From the NCBI GenBank assembly GCA_934085675.1, contig CAKOHH010000001.1:62001-126000 (forward strand): a stretch of 64,000 bases of DNA. The letters are read 5' to 3'. Within the stretch, counting starts at the first letter, position 1; every line of letters begins with the position of its first letter. Position numbers and translations under genes: made by a program. Under the pieces are notes generated by a model, which saw nothing but the letters and a program-made list of their open reading frames with translations, did no database searches and was not told the DNA's origin. The DNA comes from an uncultured Bacilli bacterium (lineage in GTDB: Bacteria; Bacillota_I; Bacilli_A; RF39; UBA660). Below, in pieces: positions 45,613-54,691 of the stretch.

Positions 45613-46422
45613 TTATCTATTAATAGTTGTTTTCTTACTTAAAACTAATGCATCACTTTCTTTTATAATCGTAGAACCACAGTATTCGCAAATGCCACTT
45701 GTATTGTGATTAAATGGTGCTCCACAACTTGGACAATTATTAAGAGATTTCGCGTTACCTTTCTTAATAACAAAGGTCATTAAATAATGATTAGTTAGCA
45801 AACTATCTTTAGACCCTCTTGTAACTTTGTCATTTTTTGTATTAATAACATAGTCATAGAAACGAATTTTAGCATAAACCGTTAAAGAAACCACGTTATT
45901 TTCACTAGTAATGTTAGTAATTTTCATATCAAGGTTTTGATAATCATACATAATATTCTGTCTATTTTTAAGTTTTAACGTTTCTAATTGGGAAACATAA
46001 GTGTTATAAAGTTCATCCGTACAAGTTTCTTTTAAAATGCCATAATCAAAATTCATCCACGCATCTTGAATATTTACAAAGCAGTCAAAAATATCTTCTT
46101 TTAATTGTTCAAAAGTTTTATCAGGTAAATATTTTTGTAAATCTTCTAAAGATATATCATCATAATGATAATTAGTAGTTGTGCTATTTTCAGAATCTTT
46201 TCCAATCAAAATAACAACAATAACAATTCCAATAATAAAGGTAACATACCACAATTCACTAGCACGTCCACCTCTAGAAGAAGAATGAGAACTACTGCTA
46301 TAGGAAGAACCACCACTGTCATAAGAAGAATCCCAGCCCGAATCTGCTTTAACATTTAATGTTGTTAAAAGGACAAAAACACCCAATAAAATACATATTA
46401 ATGATTTAAATTTCTTTTTCAT
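45613..46422 (-). CDS. Membrane Tim44-like zinc-ribbon protein, paralogue 2
   Basis: 269 residues with the same plan: signal peptide, shorter Ser/Gly/Tyr-rich stretch, membrane helix (about 60-78), Tim44-like domain and zinc ribbon CPSCGAPFNHNTSGICEYC. The first 37 residues are almost identical to paralogue 3. It follows paralogue 1 by 11 bases and has no promoter of its own, whereas paralogue 3 does. GGAAT precedes the ATG. Confidence 0.85.
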   Translation of the reverse strand: MKKKFKSLICILLGVFVLLTTLNVKADSGWDSSYDSGGSSYSSSSHSSSRGGRASELWYVTFIIGIVIVVILIGKDSENSTTTNYHYDDISLEDLQKYLPDKTFEQLKEDIFDCFVNIQDAWMNFDYGILKETCTDELYNTYVSQLETLKLKNRQNIMYDYQNLDMKITNITSENNVVSLTVYAKIRFYDYVINTKNDKVTRGSKDSLLTNHYLMTFVIKKGNAKSLNNCPSCGAPFNHNTSGICEYCGSTIIKESDALVLSKKTTINR

Positions 46423-46433
46423 ACTCTATTCCT

Positions 46434-47252
46434 TTATCTATTTATATTTGTTTTCTTACTTAAAACTAATGTATCTGCTTCTTTTATAATGGTAGAACCA
46501 CAGTATTCGCAGGTTCCACTGGCATTATGATTAAATGGTGCTCCACAACTTGGACAATTATTAAGAGATTTCGTATTGCTTTTCTTAATAACAAAGGTCA
46601 TTAAATAATGATTGAACATTAGACGTTCTTTAGATCCTCTTATCACTTTTTTGGTCTTGGTATTGATGACATAATCATAAAGACAAATTTTGGCATAAAC
46701 AATTAAAGAAACCACGTTGTTTTCACTCGTGATATTAACAATTTTCATATCAAGATTTTGATAATCACTCATAATATTTTGCCCATTTTTAAGTTTTAAC
46801 GTTTCTAATTGGGAAACATAGGTGTTATAAAGTTCGTCCGTACAATACTCTCTTAAAGCATCATAATCAAAATTCATCCAAGCCTCTTGAATATTTACAA
46901 AACAGGCAAAAGCATCTTCTTTTACTTGTTCTATAGTTTTGTCTGGTAAGCATCTTTGTAAATCTTCTAAAGTAATGTCTTTATAACCTCTATAATGATC
47001 TGTCACATTATTTCTAAAGTCTTTATCACCAAAAGCAATTCTAATCACAAATAAAATAATACAAATAAAAATCAATTGCATAAAGCCTTTTGTATTGCTG
47101 CTAAAGTGATGAAACGACGAAGAAACAAAACGACTGTCCCATAGTGAACCATCACTATTATAAGAAGAATTCAAAACAGAAGGTGCCTTAACAATTAAAG
47201 TTGCCAAAATAGTAAAAGCACACAATAAAACACATATTAATTTCTTTTTCAT
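46434..47252 (-). CDS. Membrane Tim44-like zinc-ribbon protein, paralogue 1
   Basis: 272 residues; N terminus most diverged (MKKKLICVLLCAFTILATL, then Ser/Phe/His-rich), membrane helix about 62-80, same C-terminal Tim44-like domain with an identical NIQEAWMNFDYDALREYC block as paralogue 3, zinc ribbon CPSCGAPFNHNASGTCEYC. First gene of the minus-strand array, directly downstream of its own promoter. Together the array forms a recent tandem amplification. Confidence 0.85.
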   Translation of the reverse strand: MKKKLICVLLCAFTILATLIVKAPSVLNSSYNSDGSLWDSRFVSSSFHHFSSNTKGFMQLIFICIILFVIRIAFGDKDFRNNVTDHYRGYKDITLEDLQRCLPDKTIEQVKEDAFACFVNIQEAWMNFDYDALREYCTDELYNTYVSQLETLKLKNGQNIMSDYQNLDMKIVNITSENNVVSLIVYAKICLYDYVINTKTKKVIRGSKERLMFNHYLMTFVIKKSNTKSLNNCPSCGAPFNHNASGTCEYCGSTIIKEADTLVLSKKTNINR

Positions 47253-47309
47253 ACTCTACTTCCTTATATATATTTTAGCAAAGTAGAATTTAAAAAGCCA
47301 CTTTTATTA
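47253..47309 (-). promoter_or_regulatory. Promoter region before paralogue 1
   Basis: Extended -10 TGCTAAAAT at 47280-47272; region repeated at 45521-45578. Confidence 0.6.
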
Positions 47310-47360
47310 TTTGTTTTTATTAAATAATCGTCAATTTAGACTTTATTTTTTTTCTAAATA

Positions 47361-47369
47361 TGGTATAAT
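47361..47369 (+). promoter_or_regulatory. Extended -10 promoter of the tRNA pair
   Basis: TGGTATAAT, 21 bases before tRNA-Lys. The -35 region is poorly conserved. Confidence 0.7.
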
Positions 47370-47389
47370 TCTAAGTACTGGTAGCAAAT

Positions 47390-47465
47390 GTCTCCATAGC
47401 TCAGTTGGTAGAGCAACTGACTCTTAATCAGTGGGTCCACGGTTCGAGCCCGTGTGGGGACACCA
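47390..47465 (+). tRNA. tRNA-Lys (anticodon CTT)
   Basis: 76 nt with encoded CCA. Acceptor GTCTCCA/TGGGGAC (one G-U), D arm AGCTCAGTTGGTAGAGC, anticodon stem ACTGA/TCAGT around CTCTTAA, T loop GGTTCGAGCC. Confidence 0.97.
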
Positions 47466-47478
47466 TTATGTGTTTTTT

Positions 47479-47501
47479 AAAAGCCTTTAAAGAGGCTTTT
47501 T
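47479..47501 (+). terminator. Hairpin between the two tRNA genes
   Basis: AAAAGCC...GGCTTTTT with an 8-nt loop and short T-run. It may terminate after tRNA-Lys or act as a processing signal, since no separate promoter for tRNA-Gln is visible. Confidence 0.6.
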
Positions 47502-47508
47502 AAATTAT

Positions 47509-47584
47509 TACCCTGTCGCCAAGTGGTAAGGCAATGGGCTCTGACCCCATCATTTCGCCGGTTCGAATCCAGCCAGGGTAGCCA
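47509..47584 (+). tRNA. tRNA-Gln (anticodon CTG)
   Basis: 76 nt with encoded CCA. Acceptor TACCCTG/CAGGGTA (the U1-A72 pair is typical of tRNA-Gln), anticodon stem ATGGG/CCCAT around CTCTGAC, T arm with GGTTCGAATCC. Confidence 0.95.
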
Positions 47585-47595
47585 ATAAAAAAAAT

Positions 47596-47622
47596 AAGTC
47601 TTGCGAAAATGCAAGGCTTTTT
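47596..47622 (+). terminator. Terminator after tRNA-Gln
   Basis: AAGTCTTGC-GAAAAT-GCAAGGCTT then T's; nine-pair stem with one G-U. Confidence 0.9.
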
Positions 47623-48462
47623 CTAGTACCTATCTTTAGGTAAATTATCTAAAATTTGAACATATGACTGATAACGACTTGGTAAAATTTCACCATTTTC
47701 TAAAGCTTTTTTAACACCACAATTTCGTTCCTTTAGATGAAAACAATCTTTGAACTCACAAGGATATTTTTGAAATTCTAGAAAAGCGTTTTTAACTTCT
47801 TCTTTAGAAGATGTTAAAATATCTAAGGCTGAAAAACCAGGAGTATCGCAAAAAGAAATGTTACCAATATTAAAAATCTCTGTATGTCTTGTTGTGTGTT
47901 TTCCTCGGTTTAGAGCCTCGGATATCTCTCCGGTTTTAAGGCTTAAATTCTTATCTAATCTATTTAACAAAGTACTTTTACCAGCCCCGGTTTGTCCGGT
48001 TAAAACAACTAAAGAATTGGCTAAATAATTTTTTAAAGTTTCTAAATCATTATTATTAAAACAAGGAATACCAATACTTTCATAGTATTTTTTTACATTT
48101 GCATATAAAGTAACATCTTCTAATAAATCTAATTTTGTAAAGCAAATAACTGGTTTAATATTAGCTAAAATAATGGAAGTAATTTCTTTATCTAACAAAA
48201 GAAAATTAAAATCTGGTTGTTTCATAGAAGTTACAATAAGACCATAATTGACATTGCAAACACTTGGTCTTGAAAGTTCATTTAAACGAGGTAATAGTTC
48301 TAAAATGTAGTTGTTTTCTTCATCAATTTCACAATAGTCTCCCACCAAAGGAGTCTTTTTTTGGGCTCTGAATTTTCCTCTTGGGATGCATTCATAAGAA
48401 CCATTACTTGTATTCACAAGATAATGGTTACTTATGTTTTTGATGATTTGTCCTTTTAACAT
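47623..48462 (-). CDS. rsgA: Ribosome small-subunit GTPase RsgA
   Basis: About 279 residues. OB fold (about 1-65), circularly permuted GTPase (G4 FTKLDLL precedes G1 LTGQTGAGKSTLLN and G3 DTPGF), and a C-terminal Cys/His zinc site (CEFKDCFHLKERNCGV). Assists late 30S assembly. ATG at 48462 follows AGAAGGAG and overlaps prkC by 7 bases. Confidence 0.96.
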   Translation of the reverse strand: MLKGQIIKNISNHYLVNTSNGSYECIPRGKFRAQKKTPLVGDYCEIDEENNYILELLPRLNELSRPSVCNVNYGLIVTSMKQPDFNFLLLDKEITSIILANIKPVICFTKLDLLEDVTLYANVKKYYESIGIPCFNNNDLETLKNYLANSLVVLTGQTGAGKSTLLNRLDKNLSLKTGEISEALNRGKHTTRHTEIFNIGNISFCDTPGFSALDILTSSKEEVKNAFLEFQKYPCEFKDCFHLKERNCGVKKALENGEILPSRYQSYVQILDNLPKDRY

Positions 48463-50252
48463 GTTGCTCCTTCTGTACCACAAACACGTCCTTCACTATC
48501 GGTTTGTTCACCATCATCTTTTGGCTTTGTAGTAGAAGAACCCTTTTTGGTAACTGTGATAGTTATACTTGTATTTTCAACAATACGACTACCTTTTTCT
48601 CTACTTTGACCAATAACAATGCCGGCATCCCGAGAGTTATCTTCTTTTTCAATTTTATTAACAGTTACATTATATTTTTTCAAATAATCTACAACATCAT
48701 TATAAGTATAACTACCCGTTGTAAAATCAGGATATTTATCTACGTTTGGAATATAAAGGGTAACATAGTCTCCCTTACTTACCTTTTCTCCAGCAGCTGG
48801 AGTTTGAGAAAGAATAGTGTTTTCTTCGGCTTTTTCATCAGTTGTACTTTTCTTCTCCACTAAAACTTGAATATCTAATGCTTCTAATTTACCTTTAATT
48901 TCTAAATAGTTTTTACCAGTGTAATCTTCTAAAGTGATTTTAGAGTCTCCTTCACTTACCCATAAAGTAACTTCAGTGCCTTTTGTTCTTTTAGTATTGG
49001 CAAGAGGAGATGTTTTAACGACATTCCCATAAGGAATAGTATCAGAACTTGTCTTTTGCTGATCACTTGCTACTTTAAAACCAGCGTCTTGTAAAGTTTT
49101 TAGGGCATCTTCTACCGTATAGCCAGATACATCTGGAATAGTAATTTCTTTATTCGTTGTTAAAGCTGGAATTAAAATAACAATAGTGGTAATGGCTACA
49201 ATTAAAAAAGTAAAAATAGAAGTCAAAACAATTAATAATTTATTTTGTTTTTTTAAATCATTTTTGGTTATTTGTTTTGCCAAAATTTCACCCTCATCAT
49301 CTACTGTTTTTTCAATTTTTATATTTTTGGATTTTACCGGTTCATCATTAGAAATTTTCTTACTTTCTTTTTTCTTATCGTCTGTAAATTCTGGATAAGG
49401 TAAAGTTATCTTAGGTTCATGTAATCTTTCCTCATCTAAACAAGTTAATAAATCCATGTGCATTTCTCTAGCGTCAGCATAACGATTTTTAGGATTTTTA
49501 GCGGTTGCTTTAATGATGATGTTTTCAACACTTGTTGGAATGTTTGGTAAAATTTCTCGAATACTTGGTAAAGGTTCTTTTAAATGTTTTAATGCAATTT
49601 CAACGGCATTATCACCGCGGTAAGGAAGAGTTCCTGTTAGAAGTTCATACATAACAATTCCCATCGAATAAATATCACTTTGTAAAATAGCGCCTTTACC
49701 ATTGGCTTGTTCAGGAGGAATATAATGAACACTACCCATTACAGAATTTGTTTGAGTAAGCTGCGTACTATTCATCGCCATGGCAATACCAAAGTCCATG
49801 ATTTTAACCATACCATTTTCTAAAATCATAATATTTTGAGGTTTAATATCACGGTGAATAATATAAGAATCATGAGCCACACTCATGCCATCAGTAATTT
49901 GCAGCATAATATCTATGACTTCACTTAAAGTAAGTTTTCCTCTTTTTTTAATTAAGTCCTTTAAATTTTTTCCTTCCACATATTCCATTACAATGTAGTA
50001 TTGACCAGCATCTTCTCCTACATCATAAACTTCGACGATATTAGGATGCGATAGGCTACTTGCTGAAAGTGCCTCACGTTGAAATCTTCTGACAAATTTC
50101 TCATCATTAGCAAGATCTCCTCTTAATACTTTAACAGCAACATTACGGTCTAAAATTGTATCATAAGCAAGATAAACATTTGCCATACCTCCTTCACCAA
50201 TTGCTTTGATGATTTGGTAACGGTCACTGATTTTTTGCCCTTTCATTATCAT
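48456..50252 (-). CDS. prkC: PASTA-domain Ser/Thr protein kinase PrkC
   Basis: About 598 residues: cytosolic kinase (about 8-270) with GEGGMANVYLAYD, HRDIKPQNIMI and DFGIAMA; linker; membrane helix (about 335-358); three extracellular PASTA repeats (about 362-560) that bind muropeptides. The tail has an unusual Cys-containing end (GRVCGTEGATC). Controls growth, division and, in spore formers, germination. Order prpC-prkC-rsgA is the Bacilli pattern. ATG at 50252 preferred; GTG at 50264 possible. Confidence 0.96.
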   Translation of the reverse strand: MIMKGQKISDRYQIIKAIGEGGMANVYLAYDTILDRNVAVKVLRGDLANDEKFVRRFQREALSASSLSHPNIVEVYDVGEDAGQYYIVMEYVEGKNLKDLIKKRGKLTLSEVIDIMLQITDGMSVAHDSYIIHRDIKPQNIMILENGMVKIMDFGIAMAMNSTQLTQTNSVMGSVHYIPPEQANGKGAILQSDIYSMGIVMYELLTGTLPYRGDNAVEIALKHLKEPLPSIREILPNIPTSVENIIIKATAKNPKNRYADAREMHMDLLTCLDEERLHEPKITLPYPEFTDDKKKESKKISNDEPVKSKNIKIEKTVDDEGEILAKQITKNDLKKQNKLLIVLTSIFTFLIVAITTIVILIPALTTNKEITIPDVSGYTVEDALKTLQDAGFKVASDQQKTSSDTIPYGNVVKTSPLANTKRTKGTEVTLWVSEGDSKITLEDYTGKNYLEIKGKLEALDIQVLVEKKSTTDEKAEENTILSQTPAAGEKVSKGDYVTLYIPNVDKYPDFTTGSYTYNDVVDYLKKYNVTVNKIEKEDNSRDAGIVIGQSREKGSRIVENTSITITVTKKGSSTTKPKDDGEQTDSEGRVCGTEGATC

Positions 50253-50265
50253 TTTAACACCCACT

Positions 50266-50991
50266 TTATATTTCTAAATAGGCAACCGAGATATTATCAA
50301 TTCCACCTCGGGCATTACTTTTCTTTATTAATTTTTTCACTTTATCTTCCACCGATAATTCTTCGTCCAATACCTTTTCAATTTGCTCGACAGTTAACAT
50401 GTTGGTAAGACCATCACTACAAAGGAAAATACCATCAACATCGGTTTCTACTTCAAAAATATCCATGTCAATATTTTCTCCAACACCTAAAGCTTTCATT
50501 AAAATATTTTTCTTTGGATGTGTTTTTGCTTCTTCTTCGGTAATATCTCCTGCTTCTACTAATAAGTTAACTAAAGTATGATCTTTAGTGACTTTATGTA
50601 AACGATTATTTTTTAAAACAAAACCAGAAGAATCACCAATATTACCAAAAATCAAAAAGTTATTGGTTCGTAAAGCTAAAACTATTGTTGTGCCTAAACC
50701 AGTTGAATCAAAGTGAGTTTTAGCATAATCTAAAATTTCTTCATTAATCTCACTAATATTGTCATTTAGCCAATTTACCGCATCTAATTTTGAACCCACA
50801 CTACTGAGTTTTTGAAATCTTTTGCCAAAATGGGTAACAGCCAAAGAAGAAGCTACTTCCCCAGCGCGGTGTCCGCCCATGCCATCACAAACAAGCATTA
50901 AAGTTTCCCCACTGCCATTTTGAATAATTAAAACGCTATCTTCATTATGACTTCTGACTTTTCCCACATCTGTTAAATAATATGATTTCAT
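50266..50991 (-). CDS. prpC: PP2C-type Ser/Thr phosphatase
   Basis: 241 residues, single PP2C domain: VRSHNEDSVL, LVCDGMGGHRAGEVAS, FGNIGDSSG, FLCSDGLTNML and GGIDNISVAYLEI carry the metal-binding Asp residues. Opposes PrkC. Preceded by GAGGTG; stop is just before prkC. Confidence 0.95.
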   Translation of the reverse strand: MKSYYLTDVGKVRSHNEDSVLIIQNGSGETLMLVCDGMGGHRAGEVASSLAVTHFGKRFQKLSSVGSKLDAVNWLNDNISEINEEILDYAKTHFDSTGLGTTIVLALRTNNFLIFGNIGDSSGFVLKNNRLHKVTKDHTLVNLLVEAGDITEEEAKTHPKKNILMKALGVGENIDMDIFEVETDVDGIFLCSDGLTNMLTVEQIEKVLDEELSVEDKVKKLIKKSNARGGIDNISVAYLEI

Positions 50992-51103
50992 AATTCACCT
51001 CGTTATCATACTAAGCATATCAAATATTTTTAAAGACGTCTATAAAATTACTTGCAAGTCTTTTTATTTCTAAAAATTATTTGACATGAAATTGACAACT
51101 TTT

Positions 51104-51541
51104 TTATTCCTTTTCTAACCAAATGGTGGTTGGACCAACATTCGTAAAACTTATTTTCATATCTGCCCCAAAAACACCCGTTTCAACGTGAACTTGTTTA
51201 GACAGTTCTTCTTTAAATTTATCATATAGTTTAATAGCTTCTTCCCCGTTTAAGGCTTTTATATAACTTGGGCGATTGCCATTTTTAGTCTCGGCATAAA
51301 GTGTAAATTGACTGACAAGTAAAATTGTTCCGTTGACATCTAAGATGCTTTTATTCATAACTCCATTGTCATCAGGAAAAATACGTAAGTTTAAGACTTT
51401 TCTGGTCATATAAGAAATATGTTCTTCGGTATCATTTTTTGTAAAACCAACCAAGACCATCAAGCCTTTTTGACAAGTACCTGTCAATTTACCATTGGCT
51501 GTAACACTGGCATTTTCACATCTTTGGACTAAAACTCTCAC
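51104..51541 (-). CDS. dtd: D-aminoacyl-tRNA deacylase
   Basis: 145 residues with SQFTLYAETKNGNRPSY and TNVGPTTIW, the two DTD signature loops (Gly-cisPro type). Removes D-amino acids from tRNA. Overlaps relA by 4 bases as in Bacilli. Confidence 0.96.
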   Translation of the reverse strand: MRVLVQRCENASVTANGKLTGTCQKGLMVLVGFTKNDTEEHISYMTRKVLNLRIFPDDNGVMNKSILDVNGTILLVSQFTLYAETKNGNRPSYIKALNGEEAIKLYDKFKEELSKQVHVETGVFGADMKISFTNVGPTTIWLEKE

Positions 51542-53679
51542 TTACGTATCACCTCTTTTACAAAGCGGAAAGTCATTAAACTATTCATGAATCCTTCTAA
51601 TGCTTCTTTACCACTTGTCTTAACAGTAAGCTCATAAAGTGTTTCATTTAAATTATTTTTGGTTTTCACAGCATCAACATAAACATTTTTACTTGTTGCT
51701 TTACCAATAATATCTAACAAATAATTTTTACCTGTTTCGCAAGTCACTAAGACCTTGGCAAAATAAGAAGATTCTTTTAAGTTGTTCCAACTAACATCAA
51801 TAAGTCGTTCGGGTTCATTTTTTACATTTTGACAATTTTTTCTATGAATAGTTACACCTTCGCCTTTGGTGATAAAGCCAACAATTTCATCGCCAAAAAT
51901 AGGGTGACAACATTTAGCAAGATTGGTCATAATGCCATCTTCACCGTTTACTAAAACCATACCCCGTTCTTTTTTATGATTTAAATTTTTACTATCATTA
52001 TTTAAGACTTTTTCAATTAAAACATCTCTAACATCCTTTTTCTCTTCAGTTGCTAAAGAGATAATATAGCTTGCTGTGAAACGTAAAGAGCCAATGGAAA
52101 AATAAATATCCTCGACATTTTCTAATTTTAAATCAGCACATATCTTTTTAACATTCTCATTAGATAAAACTGTATCAAAAGAAAGATGTCTTTTTCTAAG
52201 TTCATTATTTAAAATTGTTTTACCTTTTTCGGTATAAATATCTTTTTCTTGCTTACTAAAATAAGCTTTTATCTTATTACGAGCATGGCTTGTTTTAACA
52301 AAATTTAGCCATTCTTTATTAGGAACACCAGTGGAACTTGTTTTAATTTTAACAATATCATTAGTCTGAAGTTCATAATTTAAAGGTACAATCGCATCAT
52401 TTACAATGGCGCCGACTGTTTTATCACCAACACCAGTATGAATACGATAAGCAAAATCAAGGGGTGTCGAACCTTTAGGTAGTTCTAAAACGTCTCCTTT
52501 TGGTGTAAAAACATAAATACTATCATTTAATAAATCACTTTTGATTTCACTGGCAAACTGAGCATCTGATAAGTTTTCACTAGATTCAATTAAATTTCTA
52601 AAAATTTCCAGTTTTTGTTCCATAATGCTTTTAACATAGTGTTTTTCTTTGTAGGCAAAGTGAGATGCGACTCCTTTTTCGGCAAATTCATCCATTTCTT
52701 CAGTTCTAATTTGCACTTCATAACGGTGACCATCACTACCAAAAACACCCGTATGTAAACTTTGATACATATTTGCTTTAGGCATAGCAATATAGTCTTT
52801 AAAACGTCCTGGAATGGGTCTATATTTAGCGTGAATAAGACCAACTGTTAAATAACATTCACTTACCTTTTCAACAATTACCCTTAAAGCTAAAATATCA
52901 TAGATTTTTTCCCATGTTTTACCATTATTTAATTTGTTATAAATACTATAAACACTTTTTACACGACTTTTGATATGAAAAGGAATATTTTGCTCAGTTA
53001 ACATTTCACTAATTGAATCTTCCATATCCTTTAGGCTTTCTTTTAGTTCTTCTTGAGTAGCATTTAAGCGTTCTAATATATCACGATACACATCTGGTTT
53101 ACTATATTTTAAACATAAATCTTCCATTTCCCCTTTGATTTTATACATACCAAGACGATGGGCAATAGGAATTAAAACTGTCATTGTTTCATTAACTTTT
53201 CTTTTACGATCTTCTTCGCTTAGAGCATCTGCCGTTCTTAAATTATGAAGACGATCTGCGAGTTTTAAAAATAAAACTCTAATATCTTCACTCATTCCTA
53301 CTAAAACTTTACGTAAGTTCATTGCTGAATATTCTGAATCATCTTGAAGTTCTAAACGATTAATTTTAGAAATAGTCCAAACTATATTAGCCACATCCGA
53401 GCCAAAAAGGCTTTCAATTTCTTCTTTGGTAGCACCCGCATGATTCATAGTTTCATGAATTAAAGAAGCCATGATAGTTTCCGCATCAACACACATATCC
53501 AAAAGAATTTCCATAACACCAAGGGGATGTGTCATATAAGGAAGCCCATTTAATCTCATTTTACCAGCGTGTTTTTGTAAGCCAAATTGATAAGCTTCTG
53601 TTATTTTACTAATTTCTTCAGAATTATAATATTCTTCACATTTTGTTAATAGTTTATTAAAAATTTCATCTGTTTGCAT
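51538..53679 (-). CDS. relA: RelA/SpoT-type (p)ppGpp synthetase with degenerate hydrolase motif
   Basis: 713 residues: HD domain (about 35-190), synthetase (about 225-350; SRVKSVYSIYNKL, IYDILALRVIV, GRFKDYIAMPKANMYQSLHT), TGS (about 390-450, YVFTPKGDVLELPKGSTPLDFAYRIHTGVG), helical region, zinc-finger-like CCHPIFGDEIVGF and ACT domain (about 640-713). The hydrolase motif HDxxED reads HETMNH, losing Asp and the Glu-Asp pair, though KLADRLHNLRT is kept. So it probably makes but does not hydrolyse (p)ppGpp. Not tested. Confidence 0.94.
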   Translation of the reverse strand: MQTDEIFNKLLTKCEEYYNSEEISKITEAYQFGLQKHAGKMRLNGLPYMTHPLGVMEILLDMCVDAETIMASLIHETMNHAGATKEEIESLFGSDVANIVWTISKINRLELQDDSEYSAMNLRKVLVGMSEDIRVLFLKLADRLHNLRTADALSEEDRKRKVNETMTVLIPIAHRLGMYKIKGEMEDLCLKYSKPDVYRDILERLNATQEELKESLKDMEDSISEMLTEQNIPFHIKSRVKSVYSIYNKLNNGKTWEKIYDILALRVIVEKVSECYLTVGLIHAKYRPIPGRFKDYIAMPKANMYQSLHTGVFGSDGHRYEVQIRTEEMDEFAEKGVASHFAYKEKHYVKSIMEQKLEIFRNLIESSENLSDAQFASEIKSDLLNDSIYVFTPKGDVLELPKGSTPLDFAYRIHTGVGDKTVGAIVNDAIVPLNYELQTNDIVKIKTSSTGVPNKEWLNFVKTSHARNKIKAYFSKQEKDIYTEKGKTILNNELRKRHLSFDTVLSNENVKKICADLKLENVEDIYFSIGSLRFTASYIISLATEEKKDVRDVLIEKVLNNDSKNLNHKKERGMVLVNGEDGIMTNLAKCCHPIFGDEIVGFITKGEGVTIHRKNCQNVKNEPERLIDVSWNNLKESSYFAKVLVTCETGKNYLLDIIGKATSKNVYVDAVKTKNNLNETLYELTVKTSGKEALEGFMNSLMTFRFVKEVIRK

Positions 53680-53724
53680 TGTAAACCTCGTTTCTATATT
53701 TTTTTCAATTTATATATAAGTTTT

Positions 53725-54375
53725 TTAAATATTTTCTTTCTTATCCTTTTCTTCTAATAAAATTTCACAATGAATCGTTGCATCTAATTTTTTTCTAAAA
53801 ATTAAAGCATCTTTAATAGAACCAGCAACATAGCCATAATGAATAGGAATGGCTAGTTTTGGCGCGATATAATTGGCCAAATTGGCTGCTTCTAAACAAT
53901 CCATTGTATAAGTTCCTCCGACAGGAATAAAAAGAACATCGCACACTACTTCTTTGGCTTCTTTTGTGACATCAGTATCTCCCATAATATAATAAATAAC
54001 ATTGTCTAAATTAACAACATAACCAACCCAGCCACTGGCTTTAGGATGATTTTTTTTATGTAAATTATATGCTGGAATGGTTTTAAATTCTATATTTTTT
54101 AAACTGTAAGTTTTATTTGGTTTAACTACCATAATATATTCTTCATCAAAACCAACACTTAATAATTCTTCAACAATATCTTTAGTTGTAATAATAACAG
54201 TACCTTCTTTTTTTAACTCTAAAATTGAAAGTAGAGAAAAATGATCAAAATGAGGATGAGTTATAAAAATGTAGTCAGCATCATGTCTTGTTTTTACTTC
54301 TAAAGGGTCAAAATAAAGAACTTTACTTCCCTCTAGACGGATACTGCTTTGTTTATTAACACTAATGGGTTGCAT
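53725..54375 (-). CDS. MBL-fold metal-dependent hydrolase (UPF0173-like)
   Basis: 216 residues with metallo-beta-lactamase motif THPHFDHFS (HxHxDH), a GDTDVT motif and a late IPIHYGY histidine. Family proteins are small cytosolic hydrolases of uncertain substrate. Its start overlaps the end of the ComN-like gene upstream by 14 bases. Confidence 0.9.
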   Translation of the reverse strand: MQPISVNKQSSIRLEGSKVLYFDPLEVKTRHDADYIFITHPHFDHFSLLSILELKKEGTVIITTKDIVEELLSVGFDEEYIMVVKPNKTYSLKNIEFKTIPAYNLHKKNHPKASGWVGYVVNLDNVIYYIMGDTDVTKEAKEVVCDVLFIPVGGTYTMDCLEAANLANYIAPKLAIPIHYGYVAGSIKDALIFRKKLDATIHCEILLEEKDKKENI

Positions 54376-54613
54376 ATATTTCTCCTTTATATTGATAAAT
54401 AGTTAAACTATCTGTGTTTAAAATGTCATCTACCATAATACCTAAGGTAAGAGCCTTTTGACCTTTCCAAATATGTTTACATAAATAATGCCAAATATCA
54501 TCTTCCGTTATATATAAATATTTTTCACGAATCATTTCATTTTTTTTCGTTCTCAATGCGGGAAGTAATTTTTGATAAAGCTCCTCTAAACTTGTAAAAT
54601 TTTCTTCTTTCAT
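54362..54613 (-). CDS. ComN-like post-transcriptional regulator
   Basis: 83 residues. LRTKKNEMIREKYLYITEDDIWHYL and the following KGQKALTLGIMVDDIL resemble the ComN family, which in Bacillus controls comE mRNA localisation. Position beside a spoVB-like gene and near relA matches the Bacillus order comN-spoVB. Assignment by short similarity plus context. Confidence 0.65.
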   Translation of the reverse strand: MKEENFTSLEELYQKLLPALRTKKNEMIREKYLYITEDDIWHYLCKHIWKGQKALTLGIMVDDILNTDSLTIYQYKGEIYATH

Positions 54614-54691
54614 GCCATCACCTATTCTTAAATACTTTCCATTTGCATAATAATATTATAAAGCAAATAAAGAGAATAGGAAAGTGATTAT

